From Mortierella sp. BCC40632 (lineage: Eukaryota > Mortierellomycota > Mortierellomycetes > Mortierellales > Mortierellaceae), in NCBI GenBank assembly GCA_011634665.1, contig WAEK01000001.1, positions 1,996,501-2,060,500 of the forward strand: a stretch of 64,000 nt of DNA, read 5' to 3'. The translations under genes and the position numbers were made by a program. Within the stretch, counting starts at the first letter, position 1. Each line of letters opens with the position of its first letter. Below are positions 1 to 12,879 of the stretch, piece by piece. The notes under the pieces are model-generated. The model ran no database searches and had not been told where the DNA came from. It was given only the letters and a program-made list of their open reading frames with translations.

Positions 1-2552
1 CACCTTTGATTATTGCAGCCAAGAATGGTCACGTCGGATGTGTCCGTCTCTTGATTGCAGGTACCAATGGCAAGAGTGCCAATCTAGAGCTTCGGGAGCG
101 ATATTACGGATGGACTGCGTTGCATCTTGCTGGTAAGGATCGCGTGTACGTTTATTATGTATGTATCGGTCTTGAAAGTGCAGGGGTGACAGATGGGTCA
201 CATTGACTAATGGTACATGCAACATTGTCATGTTGTACTTAGCCATTGAGAACCACCCCGATGTTGTGAGCGTGTTGCTTCAAGCAGGAGCCAATCCGAA
301 TGTCTACGATTTTTCTTCGTGGAACCCTCATGAGCACGCTGTCTTTGCCGCCAACAATGTGTGCGCCCAATTGCTCCGCCCAGCGACTCTGAGCCTCGAT
401 GCTAGACAGCGTCTCTTGAAGGCCACTAGCAGCACAAACATTGACCAGCTGCAGTCCACCAGTCCAACCAGGACCACTCCTGGAAATGCACAGACCACCC
501 CTCCTGGCTCACCATCTTTATTGACGACCCAAATTCACCGACCTGACTCTCCTCCCGTGTCAGGAGGCAAGAACAGTGTCAAGACTTCCAAGGCTGTGCA
601 CCGAGCCTATGGTCACAAGTACCTCGAGAACGAATCCATGATTATCATCACCTTGGGATCAAACGATATCCGGTGCACTGTTGAACCTGTGGAGCTCTAC
701 ATCAACAACGAAAACCGGGTTGATAACTCATTCTTGACTGCAAGCACTGCGTTTTCACTCGAGATTACCTCGGAAAACGCGACGGCAGGAGAAAAGGCTA
801 CTATTGATTTGCCTTTGAAGGACTCGAGCTACCATGATCAGATTGTCTTTTATTCAACCAACCCTGAGGAGACGGTGCTTGATTTTTCGATTTATCCGAC
901 GTTTGGTCATTCGAGTGAAAAGTTGATTGGACGAGGTTCGGCCATGCTCTCGAGTTTGGATAATCTTCGCAAGGATGTGAGGAACCAACACCCTACGATG
1001 ACTTCATTGCAAGGGATGAACATGACTGTGCCCATCTTTGGAGTGGACTCGATGAAGATTATCGGTCGAGTCCGGGTCGAGTTTACGGTTGTGAGACCTT
1101 TTAAGCATGAGAATTTGAAGGTTGGAAGCAAACACACTTATTGGAAGAGCCTTACTACTACGGTATGTATCTTTGATTTTATCCTATTGTCACAATTGCT
1201 GTAATTCACTAGACAATCCCCTTTTTTTTTTTTTTTTTTTTTCTAACGTGGCAATGCTCTCTCTCTCTCTAGGTCATTGGTCATCGCGGCCTTGGAATGA
1301 ACCGCAAAGTGTCCCATCTTCAGGTTGGAGAAAATACCCTATTATCGTTTGTCACGGCTGCATCACTGGGCGCTGAATATATCGAGTTTGGTAAGCCAAG
1401 GATCGACTAGCATAGAAAAGACTCAATATTCAGCTCGATTGACTGGGAAAACACATGCACATTGAACTGACAAAATATATTTAATGTGTCATAGATGTAC
1501 AAATGACCAAGGACATGGTGCCTGTCTTGTATCACGACTGGACCGTGACAGAGACTGGCCTTGATATCCCTGTCAGCTCGATCACACTTGACCAATTCCG
1601 AGGTCTTTCATGTAGCCGAGATATGAAGTCTACATCCTCGGATCCTCCATCACCCAGGATAGGAACACCTACTCAGGTTGCTATCACTTCCACCCCACCT
1701 TCACCCACCTCATCCGAATCGAATGACATTATGGTGAATGGCTTGGCTGCCTCCGCGCTAGAGAAGCCAAAGCTCGTTCGGAGTAGCTCGAGCCACTCTG
1801 GATCTGAGATCGTGATTGCCAATAACAGTGGCGGCAGCTCAACCCCAGTAAACCCTTTGAAGGAGCCAATGCGGTTGGTAAGATCAAACAGCTTGGGCGC
1901 GATCTCGAGACTCAAGTCGCTTAGCGCTGTGTCAGAGCCGGCGCATCCACCAGGCAAGATGAAGGGCAACGGACTGGGAACGATCCGAGCACCCTTTGCA
2001 ACATTGAAGGACACGTTCGAGACAGTGCCTACCAAAATTGGATTCAACATTGAAGTCAAGTACCCGATGTTGGATGAAGCAGAGGAGGCTAATATTCCTC
2101 TGTATTCGTTCGAGATGAACCGATTTGTGGACAGGATCCTTCAAGAGGTGTACGACCATGATAAGACCCAACCTGACCGACACATTATCTTTTCATCGTT
2201 CCACCCAGACATTTGTCTGTTGTTGAACATGAAGCAGCCCAATTATCCAGTCTTTTTCTTGACGGACGGCGGTACGACGGTGATGGCGGATCGTCGGTGT
2301 AACTCGATTCAAGGAGCTGTGAGGTTTGCTACATCAACAGATCTGTTGGGGATTGTTACGGCGAGTCCGCCGATTATTGAGGCGCCAAACCTGGTCAAGG
2401 GAATCAAGCAATCGGGACTGTTGGTGTTTACGTATGGAGCGGATAACAATGATGTGGAGAATGCCAAGTTGCAGAGGCGGCATGGTGTGGATGCGGTGAT
2501 TGTGGACAGTGTCTTGGCTGTGCGCAAGGGACTTCAGCAGGAGGAGCAATAG
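1..2552 (+). CDS. GDE1: Glycerophosphocholine phosphodiesterase GDE1-like, 5' end missing
   Basis: Partial gene running off the left edge; exons 1-132, 243-1162, 1273-1390 and 1495-2552. The first exons encode ankyrin repeats (AAKNGHVGCVRLLI, then GWTALHLA joined across intron 1 to AIENHPDVVSVLLQAGANPN). The C-terminal part is a GDPD catalytic domain: VIGHRGLGMN carries the catalytic His-Arg, EFDVQ the metal-binding Glu/Asp, VLYHD the second His, followed by GFNIEVKYP and FSSFHPD. A Ser/Thr/Pro-rich insert of about 120 residues splits the domain after the HD motif, as I would expect in fungal members. The family hydrolyses glycerophosphocholine to choline and glycerol-3-phosphate in the cytosol and is linked to phosphate starvation. 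Family members carry an N-terminal SPX domain, which would lie outside this window. All three introns have GTAAGN or GTATGT donors and the phases join cleanly. Confidence 0.93.
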
Positions 2553-3442
<890 letters not shown>

Positions 3443-3765
3443 ATGTCAGAATCAGGCGTCCCTCCTTCTCCGAGGCCCCCTTCGCCGACCATGGCCGGAC
3501 CTTCGTCTTCTTCTTCATCGCAAAGTCAGTTCCCAAGAAGTGTCACCACCAGTGTGAATCAGTTTCGTTCGCCTTCACCTTCACCAAAGACACCTCCGCC
3601 TCAGTCATGGGGAGGTACAAGTAGCAAGAACAAAGGCATGGTTCTCTCTTTTCCTTTTTTTTTTTTTTTTTTTTTTTTCGAGGTCTTTCTCCACCCTGGA
3701 TGACAGAGGGCATGAGGACATTGGACCGATGTGTGTGTGTGTGTGTGCTTTTCTATTTCTCAGCT

Positions 3766-3797
<32 letters not shown>

Positions 3798-6700
3798 ATC
3801 GTGTGAAACTGAAAATATTCCTCTTCCCTAACCTGAATGTACCTTCTCCTTTGGAAACCTCTTTTCTTACCTCTGACCCTAATGCATTCATACACAACTA
3901 CTCTTTTTTTATAGAGCTGAACAATGACCCACGCTATAGAAAATATGTCCAGCTCGTAGAGAGGAATTTGCAGTCGTTCGACAATGTCAATGAATGGGCT
4001 GATGTCAACCCGTTCCTGTTAAAGATCATGAGAGTAAGTTTCTCCTACTCCTCCTCTCTCCCCTTTCTCCTACAACGCGGCATATCCAAGCTGTTAAAGA
4101 GGAAGGATACTGCTGTTGATATTGTAGTTTCAAGTAAAAAAAAAAAAAGGGATTGAACGCACAGTAGCCTGACTTTTTTTTTTTTTTTTTTTTTTTCTGC
4201 ATTAGTCTTTCCAAGCCTATCCTCAGTACACAGTGATCCCATCGTAGTCTGACAGTGGCGAAGCGACTGGCGCAGTGCCTGAATCCAGCCTTGCCTGCAG
4301 GTGTCCATGGAAAGACGTTGGATGTTTATGCCTATATTCTGGAAACGATCGGCGTAAAGTGATTTTTTTTTTTTTTGTTATCGCTTGCTTGCTTGTTTTT
4401 CTGGATCCAGTCGAAAAAAGAAAAAGAAAAAAAAAAGAACATTCAATCTTTTTTACAAACGCTTTCTTTATTTCTTTCTTTCACTTATTTTTCTATCACC
4501 TCTCGGGATCTCATGGACTCATCACCATCAAATTGGTTTTTTTTTTTTTTTTTTTTATATCCTATTTATGTATCGCTATGCGGAGATAGCCTGATCAGCT
4601 CACGGAGGATTTGACTCTTTGGTCCTATGGACTCTTTCCGTTCTTGCAGTATGCGTCTCTGTCCGTCAAGGTAAAAGAAAAAAAAAAGGAAGAGAAGAAG
4701 AAAGGGATCAGATCTTTAGAGAATACTCTTCATTGAAGCAATGGCCTGATTTTTAACATGGAAAATCTTTCTTTTCTTCTCTTCAAGCCGCAATTACTGG
4801 ATATTTACGAAAAACACTATCTTCCACTCAAGGATCGTTTAAAGCCATGTCTAAAGAGTTTTATGATTGGTCTATTGCCAGGATTGGAAGAAGAAGGAAG
4901 CGAGTTTTTCGATCGAGTCATGTCAATCATGGATCAACTTCGAAAATCTGTGGACGAGACCTTTTTTTTTCAGTGCATGTGGTTGATCCTGAGTACATCC
5001 TCACCTCATCGTGGCCCGGCTTTGCATTATCTTGGACGCAGAATTCCCTTGCTCACTAACACAGAAGGTAATGCTGGAAGTGTGATGGGGAAGGACGATC
5101 AGATGTTTGAGGGTAGCCAATTGGATTTTATTTGACTTTATTTCCGCAAGAGGATTTATTGGATTATTGGCTAACATTCTTTCTATTCTCTTTTTTTTTC
5201 ATATAGATGTCGCGTTTGTACTTGGAGACGACGCAGGACTGATGGTTAGAGCCTTTTCTGCGACCGTGGGAGACTCTCAGCTGCTGGTTCAGCGCGCCAT
5301 GCTCGACTTGATGGTCGTTCATTTCCCGATCAGCAATGGGTAAGCGTTCAACCGCCTCTATAGAACCTTTCTTTTCAGGGAATACAAAGGAGAGCTGACA
5401 GGACTATTCTTATTCTTATTATATATTTTTTTTCTTTTATTGACTCATCATAGTCTGATTGAACAAAACGATCTGGAGGTACTTGTCAAGGCAGCAGTTG
5501 GTGTTGTATTACGCAAGGACATGTCCTTGAACAGGAGACTGTACGCCTGGCTCTTGGGCGCGCAGGAAGGCAAGCGGAAAGTGTTTGACGGACCCGCCAA
5601 GGCGGCACTAATTGCTGGACTCCAGGTAAGGGTGCTAATCCCTTTGGGGAAATGAAAAATTAATCTGATTTCTTTTCTTTTTTTTTTTGACCACCGACCG
5701 TATTCTTGCTCACTTTTTTTTTTTTTTTTTCTACTTCTTGAAACACATTTTTAGAGCATTCTATTTTCAAATGATGAAGAACTTCTGGAGAGCCAAAAGC
5801 CATACAGAGTGTTTGTGTCTCTTTTGGACGAATGGGATATTGGAAACCCCGTCATCCAGTCTGTCTTTTTGGATGCCCTGATGTCGTTAAAACGACATGT
5901 CGACGCAGCCCGACATGGCACAGAGGTGACTAGAGGATTTTTTTTCATTTTTTTTTTTTTTTTTTTTTTGTCGACGCTGAATTGGAACAGAAGCTCTCTA
6001 ATCAGGAATCATCGCTAACATTTTTGAGAATCATCTATATATATATATTTCACTTGCCTGTGTGTATATTTGCTCTCTCTTAGTTAATCCAAACGGCAAC
6101 CATGTGGATCGACATGACAGAACCTTACTTGATCTGGAAAAAGCTATCTGAGGCCGTCTATGTCGACTTTCCTTCCAAGGGTGAACAGGACCCCTTTGCC
6201 CTTGAGTTGGTGGTCTTCTTTTTGAATCATTTCAAACAAACTGACGAGGAGACATTGCATTTGCATATGCCAATGTTTTTGCTATTCTTGCTGGCAAGGA
6301 TTCAGGTGAGCCAACAAATCCATTTTGAAGTAGTACCTTTTTTTACCCTTTGAATCTTGCGATATATTAGAGAGGGGGAATAACTAATTAGGTACTTCTT
6401 TGCTCAATCTCTGTGAATGACTAGGCTATTGTTTTGAAAGGGGATCTGGTGCAGTGCATGGACCAAATTGATGGTGCATTGTCCTTGTGCTTGATTCTTT
6501 TCAACCATATACCCGCATCCGTCTTTACACCTCAAGCTAACCAGCTACTTCAGGCACCCCAGCCCAGTCGGACCCCCAAGTCGAAACCCTCCACCCCAAC
6601 ACCGACACAAAACGCTGGTAAACAAGAGAATGGTAGTCAACTTTTGACCAAGGTGGTATCATTTGAGCCAGGCATGTCTGTTGGCGACTATATCGAAGAG

Positions 6701-9077
6701 TTTTATATGCTCTATCCCAAAAAATCGACAGAAGAAAGCAAAGAGGAGACAGGACCTGCCAAGGAATATTCAGGTATTCGAGGACAAGCCTTGACTCAGG
6801 AAGCACTCTCGTACATTCAGGACTTTATTGGCCACGTGCTAGAGGAATGCATGAAGAATCAATCGACCAAAGAGTTGGCTCAAGGATTCCGATCCATGAT
6901 CCAAAAGGCGTGTAGGTGTTTGTTGATCGTCTCCCGATACCAGCTCTCGCCAATGTGTCCTGAAGAATACCTTTCTGGTCCTTGGCTCGTAAAAATGCGC
7001 ACTGCTGCCTGCAAGGTACTTTCTATGCTATTGTTGCCATTTGCAGTTATTTGTTAGCTCACGACTTTTCTCTCCTAACATTTCTTTCTCTCTTTCTCTC
7101 CCTCTTGGAAAAGGCTGAAGACTTTGCAATTTTGGATGCATTGGTCACGACCTTGGTCGAGTTGACAGTAGATCACAAGGTCATCCAGCATTCATTTTTG
7201 GACAATAGGGAGCACATGCGACCCCTGGTTGAAAAGATTTGGTCCTTCCTCTCTGAAGAATACCCTCACCTTCACCTGCGGGCATCACAACTTCTCTGGA
7301 TGCTTCAAGATGTGACCTCGGCCAGCCATGAGGTCGAGACGGCCGTGGCATCGTATCTTGCGGATGACAATACTAAGCAGCGGATCGATGCATTCCAAAA
7401 GTTTAGTGTCTTCTGGAGGCTTTCCGGTATGTCGGCCTTTTATTGTTGTTCTTTCTGTTCAGTCCAATTTTTTGTGTTCTCTCTATTAACACGGGAATAT
7501 TTATACTGCTCCTTTTCCTTTGAGATAGATGATATCGAGCATTCTTCGTTAGCGTTTATTCGGCCAATGATGTTAATGCTTGATTCATTGACGAGTACAA
7601 ACCCTTCCAACAGACGAGCAGGTGAATCCTGGATTCGTAGTAACCTCAAATCCTATCGACGTCTCTTGGATCCTTTGCTTTTGGTTCTCTATGACCCGAG
7701 CATCTTTCGAGACCAGGCGGAGGAAACTTTTCACAACGAATACTTTCCAGTGTATTATTATCTCCGCAATTTTAATCAGGCACAGGTTCAATATGTGTTT
7801 AATACGTTGACGACAGTCTTCAAGTTTGGTGGTCTTGCCTTTTTGCGTTCTATTCGTCAATCTGTGATTACTCCAGAGTTGATTCCAGCAGTAGCAGAGA
7901 TTGTTGGGACGGCAGGTAGGCTATTTTTCTTTTCTTTTTTTTTTTCTCTCTTTCATAATTTTTTGGACTATTGAGAGAAGACCAAATGATGAATGGAAGA
8001 TGGGGATGCTGAACTACCTCCTCTTCTTCTTTTTATATATACTCTCCAACATAGATTCAAAGCCTCCTCCTACATATCTCGAGTGCTTTATCAAGTCTGC
8101 TCTAAGGTATATATTTTTATTTAAACCTCCGTTTAACCTTTGGAGTCTTGAAATGACCCATTTCTAACTCCTTCATCCCTTTAACGCTTTAGGTTTATCG
8201 AAAGTGAACCCCCAGCAGATCTCAAGATTATGCACGCACTGAATGATGAGATTCATATGGTAGCGGCCGATTTCTTGCACTTTATTGTTTCCAAGGTCGA
8301 TTATCTGGACCCAACACTGTTGGCTATGATCCACAAGATTGGTATTAGCAAAATGCTCTACTGTATCAACCATGCTCGACTTGATCTTCAAAGTCGATTG
8401 ATCCATTTGCTTCATACGACCATCCTTGCGAGTACCCCGACCAACAAGAGATCTGGACCTGCGATTTCTGGAGGTCCGAGCAGTAGTTCTCTTATCCGAG
8501 AGGGATCCATCTCGAACTTTGAACATTCTGCAGGCGGTGCTTCCAATGCCAATGGAGGGGGTGGAGGCGAGACTCAAGAGAACCTCTTCCGAGTGATTGG
8601 ATCTTCACCTTTGTTTGTCAAGACGGTGTTTGATGCCTTGTCCATGCCCAGCAATCGACCTGTGCTTCAACATTGGATGGATTTCCTGATGTTGGCTCTT
8701 CCATTCTTGACTCATTATTTCCGTCGAGTGATTCAACCGGTGATCCAATGTCTTTGTGATCAAATCCTTCGAAGTCGAGAATCTCTGTTGGAAGCATTTT
8801 TGAATCGAGAACGACGTAGTTCGGGTTCCCCGAGTTTGACGGATCATGATTTGATCATCTTTTTGACCGGTTTGGAAAGGTTGTTGAATTTTAGTTTGAC
8901 GGAAGCACGGTTAGGGGAGGAGGTGGATACTGTGCATAAACAAGAGTGGAGTGATGGTTTGAGAGGTACACAAGGCCTGGTTGCGAATGTGCTTAGCATT
9001 GATGTGTCGCCCAGCGACTCTTTCCAGGAGAACAGGGTAAGGTCTTTCTTTCTTTCCTTCTTTTTATATATCTATAC

Positions 9078-9111
<34 letters not shown>

Positions 9112-10731
9112 AACGCCCTCTTAATCGTCGACTCTTCTAGGCAAGAGACACAGTGCTTTACAACATTGTCGGGATCATCAACCTCTTTGTCGAACTCTGG
9201 TCCGTCTTTGATCAAAAGAACCTTGTCAACTTGTCCGAGACCGAGGATGTATCGCTCCGGTTCATTGGGGATCGGATCCGCTCCCGTGTGAAGCGGGTTC
9301 TTGCAGGCCTTTATAAACTGTACCCCTCCGAAGTGACAGAAGCCTTTGTGGATTTGTTCTTGATGGAGAATCCGACAGTGTTGGATCTAGAGAACTCGAA
9401 ATCGGACCCTGATTACAGGACGTTGGATATCTTGAGTGCCATTCCGGGTGCACCACCGTTGGCCATCTTTTTAACCTTGATTGAAAGTATCAAGGCCAGG
9501 ACTCAGGGCATGACGGTGACTCGATCCAAGCGACCCAACCTCCGAATCAGCAAGGCGTACGTATCTTGATTTGTTGTGCTGGTCATAATGGAGATGGAAA
9601 GGAAGAGGAGAAGGAGTAAAGATGGGCAAAAGAGTAAGCTAACCTCAAGTATTTTTTTTTCCCCTCTTCATAGGACGGACATTGTGTTGCTACGATTCCT
9701 CGAGATTTACTGTACCTATTTGCCAAGTGCGGAGCCACTTTCAGATCTCTGGCCACTGTGTTTGAATTTCATCCGCGAGTATTTCCCTCAGGCCACGACC
9801 TACAAGTATGCATTCCCGTCTTTACTTCGAGTCATGACCGTGTTGTGTGACCGATTGTCACAGACAGGGTATTTTGAGGACAAGAAATTACGTCGAGATG
9901 CTTCCGATCTTTATTTGAGGGTCCTGGACTATTGTGTTTTGATTGCGGGTCGTTCTTTTGATCAAGGAATCTGGCTCCGGAACAGAAACCCTCAGGACTT
10001 TGAGGTTCTAGAAGAGAGTGGTAAGTTTCTGTGTTGTCAAGTTTATTTTTTATTTTATTCTATTTATTTATTTATTTGTTGCTTTTATCAAGTAGAGTGG
10101 TTGTATTGTGTCTATTGGTGGTCCTAACGCGTTCTTTTTTGAACTCGCTCTTTGTTTTTTCTCTCTCTCAAAAAAAAAAAAAAAAAAAAAAAAAACAGGC
10201 CTGGATGACTCGAGAGAATCTGTCAAACCACCTTCGTCTAGCCTAGTAGAGACAGATCCAGCGAAACGAGCAGGCAAGACCAAGGAAGATATTTTGATTC
10301 AACAGACCCTGGTCACACTCTGTCAACTCGTCATCCCTAATATGCGACGTATTCTTCAGGATCAGGACAAAGTATCGACCGCCTTGACAAATCTGATGTA
10401 TTATGTGATTGCTCCTAATCTCAAGTCTCGGATGGGCATCACGGATTCGACAGTTGATTTGTTGTGTGAGATTTCCAAGATCCCGTCGGCGTATCGGACA
10501 TGGCGAAAGGAAGTCTGGGAAGTGTTTTTGGACAATCGGTTCTTTGCCATGGGTCCTGCTGGAGCACGTAAATGGCGGATCCTGATCCAGACAGCCATGA
10601 CCTCTGAAAAGGAGCGACTGATTGAACTCTTGGGTAAGGACTTTTTTATTTTATTTTATTTTATTTTTGAAACGAATTGTCATTTCAGCAACGAGAAAGG
10701 ATTTTTATTTATATTCTTTCAAATTTTTTCT

Positions 10732-10766
<35 letters not shown>

Positions 10767-11065
10767 CTAGGACGGATATCGACATCTCCTACGAGTGCAT
10801 TGTTTACGAGTCGTGATCAAGAATCGTTGAACCGAGCATTGATGCTTCGACGACTGACGTTTATTATCTGGTGTGGAGCAGTAGACCAGTATCTGCCTCA
10901 ATTACCAATCATTCAAGAAAAGTTGGTCGAATTGCTCAAATTGAGTTCAACAGAACAGGTGCATCCAGAGATTTATCTTTGTCTACGTGTCTTGCTCTGT
11001 CGAATCTCGAATCAACATTTGAATAACTTTTGGCCAGTGTTGTTGACAGAGTTGGTAAGTCTTTT

Positions 11066-11129
<64 letters not shown>

Positions 11130-12211
11130 GGAATGTTCGAATGCTGATCTATCTTCTTCTTTTCCCTTATTTCCTCAATGACTAGATTCAAATCTTCAAC
11201 CTCTTCTTGATGGACGAAAATGATCGTCCTGAGCAAGTGAGTTTGCTCCTCTCAGCGTGCAAGTTCTTGGACTTGGTCTTTGTTCTCGAGAATGGCACCT
11301 ATTTCATGTATGTGAAAGAAAAAGAAAAAGAAAAAAAAGAGAGAAAATCCTCAAAACTTGATAGGATGAAAAAAAAAAGGGCAGTGTTACTCCCTCCTTC
11401 TCCCTCCTCCCTCCTCCTTCCTATCTGAACAACTTGATCTGACATTGACCAAACCACTCTCTATTTCTTCTTTTTTTTTCTGCCCCTTCATAGTCATCAA
11501 TGGATCTTCATTTCGGATGCTATCCGCAAAACGGTGATGCACTCGCCCATGGGAGAAGCCATGCCCCATGCATTGATGGATCGATTGGGTCGGAAACTGT
11601 TTGAAGAGTCTCCTCTGGATGGATATGCAAGCTCTATTGCAGGCACCATTACCGAGCCTGGGCCCCAACAACAACAGCAACCACAACAGCAATCACAGCA
11701 ACAGCACCAGTCGGGTCAAGGACAAGGACAAGAGGATCGATGGTTATCCGAAAGCGATATCTTGGAACGAATGTCGTTTGGAGGAGTCAAAGGAGGTAGT
11801 AGCAGTGCGAGTAGTATCCATGGAATGGTTCTTCCGGGTCCACTTCCACCTTTGCCCTCCATGTCTTCAGGATCATCTCTCTCTTTGCCTCTTTCGATGG
11901 CAGGTAGTACTTCGACGACCATTGTTCCAGGGGTGGAGACCATGGGCAGTTCTCAGGGAATAACGATTTCTCAAAAGCCATCTCAGACAGTGTCCACGAC
12001 CTTGGCGAGTGCAAGCACGACCACACGAGCATGGAAACGACCCATGTTGACAATGCGATCGATTCAACATGTACGCGAGTTGGAATACTTTTTGGGTCAT
12101 GTGGCTCAGTATGTGTACCATTCGACTTATATGTTGGCCAAGCCAGACATGCAATTCATAGAGGCTTTGATTGAACGGGATATGCTTGGTGGAAGTGGAC
12201 TTGAAGACTGA
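3443..12211 (+). CDS. DOP1: DOP1/Dopey family endosome-Golgi trafficking protein, with one apparent frameshift
   Basis: Twenty exons: 3443-3614, 3915-4033, 4206-4353, 4590-4670, 4788-5067, 5207-5339, 5454-5625, 5755-5925, 6084-6305, 6425-7015, 7114-7426, 7529-7915, 8055-8106, 8193-9036, 9141-9556, 9674-10020, 10199-10633, 10771-11054, 11186-11307 and 11494-12211. About 2001 residues if the frameshift is bridged. The Dopey N-domain begins with [18 protein letters not shown] and [10 protein letters not shown], then [12 protein letters not shown] and [20 protein letters not shown]. Later exons form long alpha-helical, HEAT-like sequence. A Gln-rich patch lies near 11670-11715. Dopey proteins work with Mon2 and a P4-ATPase flippase (Neo1/ATP9A) in endosome-to-Golgi traffic. 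Exon 3 changes frame at an in-frame TAG (4245-4247); all other phases agree. The first donor (GTACAAGT at 3615) is the least certain boundary. Confidence 0.92.
4245..4247 (+). other. In-frame TAG and +1 frame change inside DOP1 exon 3
   Basis: Reading from the acceptor at 4205, exon 3 gives [13 protein letters not shown] and then TAG. Family-like sequence resumes at once in the +1 frame as [11 protein letters not shown]. Skipping a single base (the T at 4245) restores continuity, so the local layout is TCG TAG T. A sequencing or assembly error, a real null mutation, or +1 ribosomal frameshifting would all look like this. Confidence 0.85.
11061..11128 (+). repeat. CTTT tetranucleotide repeat in a DOP1 intron
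   Basis: About 16 CTTT units start just after the GTAAGT donor at 11055 and serve as intronic polypyrimidine sequence. Confidence 0.9.
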
Positions 12212-12229
12212 GAAATGAGATTGAAAATG

Positions 12230-12269
<40 letters not shown>

Positions 12270-12377
12270 ACGAAAGAAGAAAGGGGAGAGTGAGGGAGAG
12301 GGAAGAATAGAAAGAAAGAAAGAAAGATAAAGGAGGGATGATGATGTAAACTCGGAGGAAATTTTTTTCATCTAAAG

Positions 12378-12410
<33 letters not shown>

Positions 12411-12714
12411 TGTTTTTATTTTATTATGTGAAGGAACACAGCAGACTAACTTGTTTTGCGATCAAAGAAGAAGAAGAAGAAGAAAGATAGAAGAAAAAAA
12501 AGAAAGAAAAAAAAAGAAAAAAAAAAAAGAAAAGAAAAAGTGGTTGGGGTAATTATTTGAAACGGTCGGACCGCCCCACACCCACCTCGGTCCATTTTTA
12601 TTTTGTTTTTTTGAGTTTTGTTTTTTTTTGTTTTTGGTTTTGTTTTTCCGTTCCGAAGAAAAAGGAAAAAAAAAGAGGGAGAAAGGAGAGGGAGGAACGA
12701 GGATATGATACACT
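12212..12714. other. Convergent 3' intergenic region, homopurine and A/T tracts
   Basis: This lies between the stop codons of DOP1 (+) and the DNAJC9-like gene (-). It contains a GA run (about 12234-12264), an A run of about 33 (about 12376-12408), AAG-rich sequence and, from about 12600, T-rich sequence. No coding signal was seen. The A-rich then T-rich arrangement fits two converging 3' ends, but I cannot place exact poly(A) sites. Confidence 0.6.
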
Positions 12715-12841
12715 TCATAGATGGCGTGGTGGATGAAGCCCTGCACGTGCAGTTTTGGCGGCAACCGCCCGGCGACTCAAAAGCCTCGCCTGAGCCGCCA
12801 TAAACTCTTCTTCAGTCGGCTCAGTATAAAGATGGCGATGC

Positions 12842-12879
<38 letters not shown>

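Noticed and set aside
4228..4249. A 22-nt intron (GTACACAG...CGTAG) that would remove the DOP1 stop codon
   Set aside because: It would be far below normal intron length and would delete the conserved YTVIPS segment. A one-base frame change fits the family better.
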